From positions 1-46,212 of the forward strand of contig QQNE01000022.1 in the NCBI GenBank assembly GCA_003402735.1: DNA of 46,212 bases, written 5' to 3'. Below, in pieces: positions 32,150 through 41,053 of the stretch. The DNA is from Verrucomicrobiota bacterium. Lineage in GTDB: Bacteria > Verrucomicrobiota > Verrucomicrobiia > Verrucomicrobiales > DEV007. The notes under the pieces are model-generated. The model was not told the origin of the DNA and did no database searches. It saw only the letters and a list, made by a program, of their open reading frames with translations. The position numbers and the translations under genes are program-made. Within the stretch, counting starts at the first letter, position 1, and each line of letters starts with the position of its first letter.

Positions 32150-35100
32150 GTGGGTGTTGTTTGTTGGGTGGATCTGCCAAGGAGAAAAAAGACTGCGGGG
32201 GTGACCATGAGGTCCAGCAGCGTGCTGCTGACGAGGCCGCCAGCGATCACGACGGCCACGGGATGGAGGATTTCCTTCCCGGGCTCATGCGCGGCAAGCA
32301 GCAGCGGGATGAGCGCGATGCCGGCGCTCAGCGCGGTCATCAAAACGGGCACCAGCCGCTCCAGCGTGCCGCGCACGATCATTGCGCGCGAGAAGTCCTC
32401 GCCCTCGTGCTTCATCAGATGCAGGTAATGGCTGATCATCATGATGCCATTGCGCGCCGCCACGCCGCCGACAGCGATGAAGCCGACGATCGTGGCGATG
32501 CTGATGTTCCCCACGAGAGGCCACGTCAGCGCGAGCCCGCCCATGAGCGCCAGCGGAATGTTCAGCATCACCTGCAAGGCGAGCGAGAGGCTGCGGAAGT
32601 AGCTGAAAAGCAGGACCGTCACCGCGACGAGCACCAGACCGAAATAGAACGCGATGCGCTTGGCCGCGGCCTGCTGCGCCTGAAATTCGCCCTCGAAGCG
32701 CACGAAGTAGCCCTCGGGGAAGGATACGCGCTCCTTCACCGCGGCTTCCCAACGCCGCACGACGCCCTCCAGATCGCGCTCGCTCGTGTTCGCGCTGATG
32801 ACGATGCGCCGCTGCGTGTTTTCGCGGTTGATGACGTTTGGCCCCAGGCTTTCGCGGATGTCCGCGACGAGGCGCAGCGGGATGCGGCGGCCTTGGTCGG
32901 CCTCGATGAGCAATTCGCCGATCTTTTCCGGTGAGTCGCGCCACGTCTCCGGCAGCCGCAGCACGAGATCGAGCGTGCGCTGGCCCTCGCGCAACTCCGC
33001 GAGCACCTTGCCGCCGATGAGCGCGGAGACTTGGTCATTGAGCGATCCGGGCTGCACGCCGTAGGCGACGGCGCGCTCGCGATTCACTTCGATCTTGATC
33101 TGCGGAATCGGCACCTGCGCCTCCAAAATGACATCCGTGAGTCCCGGGATGGTCTTGGCGATGTCCCGGATCTGCTCGCCCTTTTCGCGCAGCACCGCCA
33201 GGTCGCCTCCAAAGACCTTCACCGCGATCTTGGCTGACACACCGCTGAGCATGTGGCTTAAGCGATGGCCGATGGGTTGGCCAATGTTCAAGAACGTGCC
33301 TGGGATCTTGCCGAGCTTCGCTCGAATCTCCGCAAACACCTCGTCGCGCGGTCTTCCGCCTTCCTCAAACTCCACGTCGAACTCGTTCACGCTCACCGGC
33401 ATCACGTGATCGTCGCGCTCGGCCCTTCCGGCGCGTCGGCCGACGCTTTTGACCTCGTCGATGCCTTGCAGCAACCGCACCGCGGCCTCGCCGATTTCAT
33501 TCGTCTGGTCCAGAGAGGTCCCGGGCGCACTCGCGAGCGAGATCGTGGCGCTGCCTTCATTGAACGCGGGCAAGAACTCCTGCCCCAACCGCGGATAGAG
33601 CATCAGCGACGCAATCAAGAGCATGCCCACCAACGCCAAAACGACTGTCGGTGCCCCCATGGCCACTCTCAGGAACGTTCGTTCCACCACCCATTTCATG
33701 CCGCGGACGACAAAGCCATCGCCATGAGCCTTTCCGACGGGTTTGAGCAGGAAGGAGCACAAAACTGGGATCACTGTCAATGAGACGACAAACGACGCCG
33801 CCATGCTCGTGATCGTTGCCAAGGCGATGGGGGTGAAAAGCCGTCCTTCGATGCCTTCGAGGCCCAGCAGCGGCATGAACACGAGAATGACGAGCACCGT
33901 GGCATACAGGATCGAATTCCGCACCTCACTCGATGCCGCGGCGATGACGTCAAGTGTGGTGCAGGGCTCCGGTCTGCTCTGAGCCGTCGGGACGGCTGCG
34001 CCACTCTTTTCTCTCAACCGCCGCCACACATTCTCCACATCCACAATCGCGTCATCCACGACCATGCCGATGGCCACGGCGAGGCCGCCGAGCGTCATCG
34101 AGTTCACGCTCACGCCGAGCAGTTTGAAGGTCAGAATCGTCACCGCAAAGGACAGCGGCATCGCCATCAGCGTGATGAAGGTCGTTCGCACATTCAGCAG
34201 GAAGAGAAACAGAATGATGGCGACCATGATCGCGCCATCGCGGATGGCTTCTTCAAGGTTGTGGATGGCATGCTCGATGAAATCGCCCTGCCGAAAGAGG
34301 ATTTCGGCCGTCACACCGGCCGGCAGCGTCGGCTTGAGTTCTTCCAGCGCGTTCTCGACCCGTTGCGTCAGCTTCAGCGTGTCAAAACCGGGGGCCTTGT
34401 CGATGCTGAGGATCACACCCATGGTGCCGTTCACACTCGCGTCGCCACGCATCGGCTGGAGGCCGTGCTTCACCTCTGCCACATCGCTGATGAGCACGGG
34501 ACGATCGCCCACGGTCTTGATGACGGTCTGGGCGATGTCTTCCAAGCGCGTCGTCATGCCCAGATTGCGCACCATGATCTCGCGCGGCCCGGCCTGCAGG
34601 TAACCGCTCGTCGCATTGCCCGAAGCCCGCGTCACGGCGGTCTCGATCTCCTCGAAACTGGTCCCGTGCGCCGCGAGCCGGTTCGGATCCGGTTGCACCT
34701 GAATCTGCCGCACGCCGCCGCCGATCGTCAGCACCTCCGCCACGCCGCTGAGGCTTTGCAAACGCCGCCGAATCGTCCAATCCGCGAGCGTGCGCAGTTC
34801 CGGGGGCGTCATCCGGCCATCCGTGCTCTTCAATCCCACCAACAAGATTTCGCCCATCAACGAGGAGACCGGCGTCATGCCCGACTTCGCGTTCTCCGGC
34901 AAGTTCACGGCCTGCATGCGCTCCTGCACGAGCTGGCGTGCCCGGTAAATGTCCGTGCCCCATCCAAACTCGGCAAACACGAGCGAAAGGCCCACATCCG
35001 AGTTTGAGCGCAGCCTGTCGAGCCCGCCCACGCCCTGCACCGCATTTTCAATGGGCTGCGTCACGAGCGTCTCCACCTCTTCCGGCGCGAGGCCGGGGGC

Positions 35101-35256
35101 CTCGGTGAGGATCGTGACTGTCGGCTTCGTCATGTCCGGCAGCACCTCGACGGGCAGCTGCGTGAGCGTTTGCGCGCCAAACAGCATCACGACCAGCGCG
35201 ATCATCAAAACGAGCGCGCGATGATGCAGCGAGAAGCGGATGAGGGAGTTCAGCAT
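32146..35256 (-). CDS. czcA: Heavy-metal efflux RND transporter (CzcA/CusA family)
   Basis: The inner-membrane pump of a tripartite efflux system, 1036 residues, driven by proton antiport. Start ATG 35256 (MLNSLIRFSLHHRALVLMIA) is the family's normal one. VEVLPDMTKPTVTILTEAPG and EEVETLVTQPIENA are HME-type signatures. The TM4 proton-relay segment reads GMVVDDAIVDVENVWRRL, closest to the HME3 subgroup of RND metal pumps and unlike the Cu/Ag type (which carries VDAAIVMIEN). Metal specificity is therefore uncertain, most likely divalent. It follows the adaptor gene after a 115-base structured spacer and overlaps the Cys-tailed protein gene. Confidence 0.93.
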   Translation of the reverse strand: MLNSLIRFSLHHRALVLMIALVVMLFGAQTLTQLPVEVLPDMTKPTVTILTEAPGLAPEEVETLVTQPIENAVQGVGGLDRLRSNSDVGLSLVFAEFGWGTDIYRARQLVQERMQAVNLPENAKSGMTPVSSLMGEILLVGLKSTDGRMTPPELRTLADWTIRRRLQSLSGVAEVLTIGGGVRQIQVQPDPNRLAAHGTSFEEIETAVTRASGNATSGYLQAGPREIMVRNLGMTTRLEDIAQTVIKTVGDRPVLISDVAEVKHGLQPMRGDASVNGTMGVILSIDKAPGFDTLKLTQRVENALEELKPTLPAGVTAEILFRQGDFIEHAIHNLEEAIRDGAIMVAIILFLFLLNVRTTFITLMAMPLSFAVTILTFKLLGVSVNSMTLGGLAVAIGMVVDDAIVDVENVWRRLREKSGAAVPTAQSRPEPCTTLDVIAAASSEVRNSILYATVLVILVFMPLLGLEGIEGRLFTPIALATITSMAASFVVSLTVIPVLCSFLLKPVGKAHGDGFVVRGMKWVVERTFLRVAMGAPTVVLALVGMLLIASLMLYPRLGQEFLPAFNEGSATISLASAPGTSLDQTNEIGEAAVRLLQGIDEVKSVGRRAGRAERDDHVMPVSVNEFDVEFEEGGRPRDEVFAEIRAKLGKIPGTFLNIGQPIGHRLSHMLSGVSAKIAVKVFGGDLAVLREKGEQIRDIAKTIPGLTDVILEAQVPIPQIKIEVNRERAVAYGVQPGSLNDQVSALIGGKVLAELREGQRTLDLVLRLPETWRDSPEKIGELLIEADQGRRIPLRLVADIRESLGPNVINRENTQRRIVISANTSERDLEGVVRRWEAAVKERVSFPEGYFVRFEGEFQAQQAAAKRIAFYFGLVLVAVTVLLFSYFRSLSLALQVMLNIPLALMGGLALTWPLVGNISIATIVGFIAVGGVAARNGIMMISHYLHLMKHEGEDFSRAMIVRGTLERLVPVLMTALSAGIALIPLLLAAHEPGKEILHPVAVVIAGGLVSSTLLDLMVTPAVFFLLGRSTQQTTPT

Positions 35257-35371
35257 GGTCGTAGCTCCCGCGCGTGAGCGTTTCGGAGTGCACCGCTCCA
35301 CGAGCGCTTTCGAGCGCCGTTTGGCCTGCGGAAAGCTCCAGAGGGCGGGAGCTCTCGTGGACGCTGCCGCG
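35257..35371 (-). other. Structured spacer inside the efflux operon
   Basis: Two inverted-repeat pairs are visible: AGCTCCCGC at 35263-35271 with GCGGGAGCT at 35345-35353, and TCCACGAG at 35297-35304 with CTCGTGGA at 35354-35361. The pairings are mutually exclusive, since each 3' arm abuts the other. Other gene junctions in the operon overlap or nearly so, so this spacer stands out. It might tune expression of the pump relative to the adaptor, or be a dispersed repeat. Confidence 0.35.
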
Positions 35372-36466
35372 TCATACGCTGACCTCCCGGCGTTTGAAGC
35401 TTGTGAGCATCAACAGCACCAGCAGCAGACCGCTGGTGCTGGCGAAGAAGATCGTGAGCGTGTTCCACTCGTTGTGAGCGTTGTCAGGGGCATGATCGCG
35501 GTCGGGGGGCGCGGCTTGCTCTTTGGTCATCTCGGTGCCGTCTTCGTTGTGGGAATGGCCGTGGGCGGAATCGAGGGCTTCTTTGAGGCTGACGCTGCCT
35601 TTGCCGGCGAATGCCAGCGCGTAAGCTCCGCGGGTGACGACTTCATCACCGGGCAGCAAACCGCTCACGACCTCGACAAAGTGGTCGTTTTGAGCGCCGA
35701 GCGTCACCGGGGCCTTCACAAAGGCATTCTCAAGCTCGAAGTCCTTCACATAGACGAAGCGCTGCGCGGGATCGCCCTGCACGGCGTTGCGCGGGATGGA
35801 CATCACATTCTCACGCTGGCTCACGACGATGCTGAACTCTGCCTTCATGCCCGGACGAAGGAGCTTCTCGGGATTCGCGACGTGGAACGCGGCCTCGATG
35901 ACGCCCGTCGCTTCATCCGCCTCGACGGCGATGTGTTCGAGTTTGGCTTCGAAGACCTTTTCCGGCAGCGCGTGCAGGCGGATGTGCGCTTTTTGGCCGA
36001 GCTTCAGTTTGCCCGCGAGATGCTGCGGCACATGCGCCACGGCCTCGACTGTGCTCAGATCGTAGATTTCGATCAGGGTGTCCTCCGGCGACACCGGCTG
36101 ACCTTGTGCGATGCTGACCTTGGACACGACTCCAGCGATCGGTGCCTCCAATTTGATCACCGGCGGCGGATCGCCCGGCTGGCGGCTTTCGATCTGCGCG
36201 ACCTCCGCGCCGGCGTCGACCTCCTGATGCGGAATGACGAGGACGGAGAATGCGCGCCCCGGAATGCGGCTGCTGACGACGGCTTTTTTTCCGGAAAGCA
36301 CTTCGATGTGCCCGAGCGAGAAGATGTCCTCCTCAAACGTCGTCTCCTCGGCCTCGGCGAATTCGAGGTTCATGTGCGACACGGCGACGTCGTCGAGGAT
36401 GATGTCGGGTTTTGAAGCGGCCACGACGTGAGAAGTGAGAAGGAAGAAGAAAAAAAGATGCTTCAT
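35372..36466 (-). CDS. czcB: RND efflux periplasmic adaptor (CzcB-like) with C-terminal membrane segment
   Basis: A 364-residue membrane-fusion protein (signal peptide MKHLFFFFLLTSHVVAA). The lipoyl/barrel-sandwich halves are SGKKAVVSSRIPGRA and PVIKLEAPIAGVVSKVSIAQ, joined without a long coiled hairpin. The beta-barrel follows (VEAVAHVPQHLAGKLKLGQK) and the proximal domain ends near DEVVTRGAYALAFAG. The last ~70 residues are unusual: a His-rich stretch (DSAHGHSHNEDG), a charged linker, and a transmembrane helix (LTIFFASTSGLLLVLLML). Adaptors are normally anchored at the N terminus. It overlaps the TolC-like gene by 4 bases. Confidence 0.88.
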   Translation of the reverse strand: MKHLFFFFLLTSHVVAASKPDIILDDVAVSHMNLEFAEAEETTFEEDIFSLGHIEVLSGKKAVVSSRIPGRAFSVLVIPHQEVDAGAEVAQIESRQPGDPPPVIKLEAPIAGVVSKVSIAQGQPVSPEDTLIEIYDLSTVEAVAHVPQHLAGKLKLGQKAHIRLHALPEKVFEAKLEHIAVEADEATGVIEAAFHVANPEKLLRPGMKAEFSIVVSQRENVMSIPRNAVQGDPAQRFVYVKDFELENAFVKAPVTLGAQNDHFVEVVSGLLPGDEVVTRGAYALAFAGKGSVSLKEALDSAHGHSHNEDGTEMTKEQAAPPDRDHAPDNAHNEWNTLTIFFASTSGLLLVLLMLTSFKRREVSV

Positions 36467-37662
36467 GGCAAAGCGGCTCCGGTTGCGGCTTCGTAGCGGA
36501 TGCGGGCGAGGTGAAAGTCGCGCTCGGCATCAAGCGCGGCGGATTCGAGTTGGAGTCGTTGATCGCGGGCGCGCAGAACCGTGATGAGGTCGGTCTGGCC
36601 GTTCGCATACGCCTTTTCGATTTGCTGTGTCTGTTCGAGGACGAGCGGGAGCAACTCGTGACGTGTCTCACGGACGAGATCGGCGTTCGCCTGCATCTCG
36701 CGGCGGGCGGTATCCGCTTCGCTGGCGATCTGTTTTCCCAACGCCTCGGCTTCGAGGCGCTGGCGCTCCGCGGCGGCGCTTTTCTCAGCGATCTCACCCT
36801 GATTGCGGTTCCAGAAAGGCAGTGGAATGGAAATGCGGAAGCCAGCATAGCCGGTGTTCACGCCCTGCTGTTTTTCCTGGGCGCTGAAGACGCCGGCGCT
36901 GATGTCCTGCATGCGCTTCGAGTGCGCGAGCGCGGCATCGGTTTGCGCAGCGGAAACCTTGGTTCTGGCCATCAGGTAGTCGGTGCGTTGTTCCCAGGAA
37001 GTAACGCCGGGCATGGTGAGACCGGGCAGATCACCGCTGATTGTGAGGGACTCTTCAGGGGCAACTCCGAGCATGGCTTTCAACATGCCGGAAAGGCTGA
37101 TGCGCTCGGCCTCGAGCCTGCGGACCTCGAGCTGGTGTCGCTGCGCGTCCACCTGGGCTTGCGCGGCATCAAGCGGTGAGACTTCGCCTTTCCCCGCGCG
37201 GCCCTTCGCAAAATCGGAAAGCTGGCGGGCCAAGTCTGTCTGCATCTGACGCAATGCGCGCTGTTTTTCGAGCGCCAGCATCTGGACCGCCTGGCCGCGT
37301 GCTTCCGCGATGAGGCGGCGCTCGGCATCACGCACTTCGAGTTCCGCGGCGGTGACAAGCTGCGCGCTGAGCTGCTTTTCCAGCGCAAGCTGCTTCGTGA
37401 GCGGAAAGGATTGGTCGATGGCAAACAACGCCGTGCGAGGGCTGGCCTTGCTTTCGTTTTGAAAGCTGGCTTCAAGGGTCGGATTCGCGAGCCTGCCGGA
37501 GCCGAGACGCCGCCCACGCGCCTCCTCGACCAGAAGACGGGCCGCCTTGAGCATGGGATGATGGGTTTGGACACGACTGGCGATCCCGGACAGCGGCAGC
37601 GTGAGCGCCGACGCCTGGGCGCAGGCGAGCAGAAGGAAAATAGGTATGAATGAACGACGCAT
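36463..37662 (-). CDS. czcC: TolC-family outer-membrane efflux protein (CzcC-like)
   Basis: A 399-residue outer-membrane channel subunit. Start ATG 37662 (MRRSFIPIFLLLACAQASAL) gives a clean signal peptide. The two OEP halves are seen as long helical stretches with short strands: THHPMLKAARLLVEEARGR, NPTLEASFQNESK, then GFRISIPLPFWNRNQGEIAE and AYANGQTDLITVLRARDQRL. These are standard CzcC/CusC landmarks. Overlap of ATGA with czcB downstream, and a 101-base gap from the His-rich gene upstream. Confidence 0.9.
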   Translation of the reverse strand: MRRSFIPIFLLLACAQASALTLPLSGIASRVQTHHPMLKAARLLVEEARGRRLGSGRLANPTLEASFQNESKASPRTALFAIDQSFPLTKQLALEKQLSAQLVTAAELEVRDAERRLIAEARGQAVQMLALEKQRALRQMQTDLARQLSDFAKGRAGKGEVSPLDAAQAQVDAQRHQLEVRRLEAERISLSGMLKAMLGVAPEESLTISGDLPGLTMPGVTSWEQRTDYLMARTKVSAAQTDAALAHSKRMQDISAGVFSAQEKQQGVNTGYAGFRISIPLPFWNRNQGEIAEKSAAAERQRLEAEALGKQIASEADTARREMQANADLVRETRHELLPLVLEQTQQIEKAYANGQTDLITVLRARDQRLQLESAALDAERDFHLARIRYEAATGAALP

Positions 37663-37763
37663 GGCAACGCGGATGAAAGTTTCCGGGCACGGAAAAAATT
37701 TGATGCCCATGACAGGAAAGCAAAACAGCTGTCATCCGGTGGGGATGACCGCATGATTTGTTC

Positions 37764-38174
37764 TCAAACCAGCAGTGCGATGCTGCGCGACAAGATTTGC
37801 GGCCATCGTCGGCCAGCGGGATGCATCGGGATCCGCCGTGGCGTGAAATTGCGGCCGCGAATGAGGACCAGCGGGGCGGCTTTCGTGAAGATCAGCGGCG
37901 GCGTGTTCGCGCTGCCCTCGAAAGGGAGGGAATCGGACTTTAGCGCCGTGAGCGACTCAATGACCGCCGTGTGGTGATGCGTGTCCCCGCCAGCAGGGGG
38001 TTCGTGATGATGCGAAGGCTCCTCGTCCTCATGATCGTGGCAGTGCTCCGCAACGGTGAAGACCGACTTGCCTCCGCAATTGCACTCGAAACCGCGCACC
38101 GGCTTGAAGGCATGCACCCAAACCATCGCGAACAAGGCGATGAAGCCAATCAGGATGCGGGCTCCATGTTTCAT
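37764..38174 (-). CDS. Small membrane-anchored His-rich protein heading the metal-efflux operon
   Basis: A 136-residue protein starting at ATG 38174 (MKHGARILIGFIALFAMVWV), with one N-terminal hydrophobic segment, followed by ECNCGGKS and a metal-binding-looking stretch with many His, Asp and Glu (HCHDHEDEEPSHHHEPP, then DTHHHTAVI). The C terminus is basic. No known family. As the first gene before czcC it may sense or buffer metal in the periplasm. Confidence in being a gene comes from codon-like composition and the operon position. Confidence 0.65.
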   Translation of the reverse strand: MKHGARILIGFIALFAMVWVHAFKPVRGFECNCGGKSVFTVAEHCHDHEDEEPSHHHEPPAGGDTHHHTAVIESLTALKSDSLPFEGSANTPPLIFTKAAPLVLIRGRNFTPRRIPMHPAGRRWPQILSRSIALLV

Positions 38175-38662
38175 GAACGTGAGGATTGAACGCGACAGGG
38201 GCAGGAACGTCAAGTGCAGGCTTGACCGCTCTGCTTCGGCTCGGCCCGTGCTTTTCTTCCGCCGATCTCAGACACGAGCGCGACGGTGAGTTCGCCGCCG
38301 AGGCGCTCGAGGAATCCTGCGCGGCCTTCGAGGATGGCGGCCTTGCCGCTGCGACCGTGATGCAGAAGGTGGGAGGAAGAGGTGGCGATATGACGGGGAG
38401 GACGAACCTCGCTTTTGCCTCTCGAATGGACGGCCACGCTCAAAGTCGCGTGAGAAACACCCACGACCCAATCAATCCTGGCAGGAACCCAAGCGCGCTC
38501 CAGCAAATGTGGAAACATGGAGCAAAGAACGCTTCTGTCTGTGGCTACGCTTAGCACATCGATTGGTGGGAATTGAAAAAAACTTCTCGATTGAATATCC
38601 TCTCAATGCCTAAACTCAGCCGCCGAGCAGGATGGGCGAAAAGGCAAAGGCCGAGAGTGGCA
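38175..38662. other. Non-coding stretch upstream of the metal-efflux operon
   Basis: About 490 bases with no convincing gene; the minus-strand frame at 38210-38557 is Arg/Ser-rich and unlike the neighbours. The operon promoter should be here, but no clear -35/-10 pair or operator palindrome could be picked out by eye. The part from 38570 is AT-richer (TTGAATATCCTCTC). Confidence 0.3.
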
Positions 38663-38726
38663 GTAGCTTGGATCTGTGATCCGAACGACGGAGATGGATG
38701 GTGCTCGGATCACAGATCCAAGCTAC
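38663..38726. repeat. 64-bp REP-like palindromic repeat, copy 3
   Basis: The same 22-base arms as copies 1 and 2 (GTAGCTTGGATCTGTGATCC and GGATCACAGATCCAAGCTAC) enclose a different 20-base centre. The arms pair better than in copy 2. It lies about 36 kb from the RAYT gene and between the metal-efflux operon and the ferric-reductase-like gene, with no transposase alongside, as expected of a trans-mobilised REPIN-like element. Confidence 0.85.
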
Positions 38727-38864
38727 ATGAATGCAGCGATTCAGCGGGATGATTGGTTCGGCAGGCTCATTTTGCCTATCGGGAGCGCAGCAGTCGTTTG
38801 GCTTTGCGCCATTTCCGAAAGTGATTCCCTTCGGGCGCGAGTCCCGGAGCAATTCAACAAGTTC

Positions 38865-39533
38865 TCAGCGGTTGAGGCGACGCCGGGTGCGGAGGTGTCG
38901 GTAGGGAATGGTCAGAAGAATGAAGAGGGTGGCCAGGAGCGCGAAGGAGGGCAGCGGCAGGAATCCGAGCCGCGGCCAGCGCGTTGGGTGGAACCAGTGG
39001 CTGAAGGCGTGGCCGGCCCCTTCCCTCACTCCGAGAACGAGGACGTGCCCGAGGGCCAGGTAGAGGCCCCAGGCTCCGAGCCATTGCCAGCGCAGCCAGG
39101 ACTGGGGGGTGATGGTGGATTTGATGCCCGGGACCGAGACGAAAGCGGCCAGGGCGTAGCACGCCAGACAAAGGCACCCGAAGAGCAGGCTGGTTTCTCC
39201 GACCCAGTTCGGGCGGCCGGTGCCGGGCTCAAACAGGTCTGGATAATTTGCCGGGGAGAACAGCAGCAAGGAGGCCAGGGTGTGCAGGGCGCTCAGCCCG
39301 AAACCTGAAAGGCCGAAGTAACGCGGCCAGCTTCGGGGGTTGGGCAGGCGGCTGGTGACGTAGGAGAGGCAAATCATCACCAAGCCGCCCAGAGCCGTGG
39401 CCTTGTTGGTGGTCCACAACGGCAAATGGGCCCAGGAAACGTCCTGGGCGACCTGGCACCTGACGATGGCATAGCCGAGGCACGTCCCCATGACGACGGC
39501 GGTGGCTCGCCAATTCGGTTTCCCTAGTGCCAT
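38865..39533 (-). CDS. Ferric-reductase-like transmembrane protein
   Basis: A 222-residue polytopic protein with about six membrane segments. Start ATG 39533 (MALGKPNWRATAVVMGTCLG) is preferred over an upstream ATG that precedes a polar tail. ATALGGLVMICLSYVTSRLP, LSALHTLASLLLFSP and WLGAWGLYLALGHVLVLG place histidines in helices in the way heme-binding ferric reductase/MsrQ-like domains do. Heme ligation by the His in LHTLAS and LGHVLV is inferred. No MsrP partner is adjacent. Confidence 0.6.
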   Translation of the reverse strand: MALGKPNWRATAVVMGTCLGYAIVRCQVAQDVSWAHLPLWTTNKATALGGLVMICLSYVTSRLPNPRSWPRYFGLSGFGLSALHTLASLLLFSPANYPDLFEPGTGRPNWVGETSLLFGCLCLACYALAAFVSVPGIKSTITPQSWLRWQWLGAWGLYLALGHVLVLGVREGAGHAFSHWFHPTRWPRLGFLPLPSFALLATLFILLTIPYRHLRTRRRLNR

Positions 39534-39690
39534 CTGATCCGGATAGCAGGAACTGCCCGGTGGGCAAGCGGAACCATCGGGAAGGAGCTTCGAGGGAAGA
39601 AACTGGAGCAAATTGTTGCAATTTTTTATAATTTGAATAAAATTGCACTCCTGCGAATCAAATTCGCGAAAGCTCGTTCAACTTCCGCCC

Positions 39691-40545
39691 ATGCGTTTTG
39701 TTTCTGGCTTGTCCCTGCGATTTCAGCGTTGTCTGGCGCTGGGTCTGCTGTTTTTGGTGGTGCCGTCTTCTGGCTTCGCCCTGATCTCGTTGGGGGATGT
39801 GGCGGCTTCGGAGAGTGAGTCCGCCCTGCAGGAGGCGCTGCGACGGTCGGGATATGCGGAGCGATTCCCGTATTGGAAGCACGTGGGCCAGATTGAGCGT
39901 TCCACGGGTGTTTACCTGGGAGCGGGGCAGGTGTTGACGGCGGCCCACGTGGGGGCGGGAACCTTTCGCACCTGTGACGGTGGGGCGTATCCGGCGGTGC
40001 CGAAATCCGTCCGGTTTTTCCGGAACGCGGACGGGTCCAGGGCGGATCTTTGTCTGTTTCGGGTGCAAATCCTGGCAGGGGATCTGCTGGCCAAACTTCC
40101 GGTGATCCCGTTGTCCACGCTTCCGCCGCGCCGGGGGCGCGAGGTGTTGTTGATCGGGGGCGGGGCGAGCTGGAAGCGAGAGAAGTCAGAGAAACCGGGA
40201 TTTCCCTGGGGGGATGATTATCGGGTCCGTTGGGGGATGAATGCGATTCAGGAGATTTACTCGGCTCCGATGGCGACCCATGACTTTGAGAGTTATGGTT
40301 TTGCGACCCGATTCAGTTCGAGTCGTCAATGCCAAGCGGCGCCGGGGGATTCGGGAGGGGCGGCCTTTCACTACAATCCGCGGGAGTCGCGATGGGAGTT
40401 GGCGGGAGTGATCCTGGCGGTGGACAGCGAGTTCGGGGCCGCCAATTTCGGCAACCAGACCTATATTGCGGACCCTGTGCTCTTTCGGAGGGACTTGGCG
40501 GCAGGGCAGGGCGGGCGTCCCTCCATCTTTGCGGCGCGGCCGTGA
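39691..40545 (+). CDS. Secreted trypsin-like serine protease
   Basis: A 284-residue exported protein. ATG 39691 opens the signal peptide (MRFVSGLSLRFQRCLALGLL). The catalytic residues are visible: His in VLTAAHVGAG, Asp in SRADLCLFRV, and Ser in QAAPGDSGGAAFHY. The catalytic domain is chymotrypsin-fold with the usual spacing. The region 39534-39690 upstream is AT-rich (ATTTTTTATAATTTG near 39620-39635) and probably holds the promoter. Substrate unknown. Confidence 0.85.
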   Translation: MRFVSGLSLRFQRCLALGLLFLVVPSSGFALISLGDVAASESESALQEALRRSGYAERFPYWKHVGQIERSTGVYLGAGQVLTAAHVGAGTFRTCDGGAYPAVPKSVRFFRNADGSRADLCLFRVQILAGDLLAKLPVIPLSTLPPRRGREVLLIGGGASWKREKSEKPGFPWGDDYRVRWGMNAIQEIYSAPMATHDFESYGFATRFSSSRQCQAAPGDSGGAAFHYNPRESRWELAGVILAVDSEFGAANFGNQTYIADPVLFRRDLAAGQGGRPSIFAARP

Positions 40546-40601
40546 CGACTTTTTGCGACGAGTTCTTGAAGCTTTGGATCAGGCCTGACAGAGTGGCAGC
40601 C

Positions 40602-41051
40602 ATGATGCCGCGATGGATTTTTCTGCTGGCGGTGACGGTGCTGACCGTTTCCTGTCAATCGCCCTCCCCGAAGGTGAGCGTGGTCCCTGGGGCTTCGATC
40701 GAGGGACGTGAGCTGGTGTTATTCACCTTTGGTAATGCCTGGCTGGCGAATCATTCCATGGTGCGGGCGCTGCATCAGGAATTGGCGCGTCGTGGGATGG
40801 CGGTGAAGCTCTCCATTGAACCGTGGGAGAAGCTGCGCCCGGACGCGCTCGTCCTGCATCTGGAGCAGGCCGGGGAGACCAAGGAGCCGGGCGGTGGGCG
40901 GATAGATTTCCTCTCGTTTTTGAAGTTCTCGTTGCGAGACAGTGCCGGGAATGAGTTGGCGCAAGTGAGTTACTCCGGCCGCGAGCTGGACAAGCTGGAG
41001 CAAAAGGCGTTGGCCAAGGAGATCTTGGATCGTCTCCTGTCCGGTTCGTGA
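40602..41051 (+). CDS. Putative lipoprotein, hypothetical
   Basis: A 149-residue ORF from ATG 40602; ATG 40605 is equally possible. MMPRWIFLLAVTVLTVSCQS is a lipoprotein-type signal with C18 as the lipidation site. The mature part has strand ELVLFTFGNAWLANHSM and helix VRALHQELARRGMAVKLS, but no family is recognised. It follows the protease by 56 bases and stops 2 bases from the convergent FAD oxidoreductase gene. Confidence 0.6.
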   Translation: MMPRWIFLLAVTVLTVSCQSPSPKVSVVPGASIEGRELVLFTFGNAWLANHSMVRALHQELARRGMAVKLSIEPWEKLRPDALVLHLEQAGETKEPGGGRIDFLSFLKFSLRDSAGNELAQVSYSGRELDKLEQKALAKEILDRLLSGS

Positions 41052-41053
41052 TT

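Noticed and set aside
38210..38557. 115-codon minus-strand ORF upstream of the metal operon
   Set aside because: No start context, no recognisable motif and Arg/Ser-rich composition; more likely non-coding leader.
39613..39632. Promoter with TTGTTG and TATAAT before the protease gene
   Set aside because: The two hexamers are only 8 bases apart, so they cannot serve as a -35/-10 pair; only the AT-rich character is noted.
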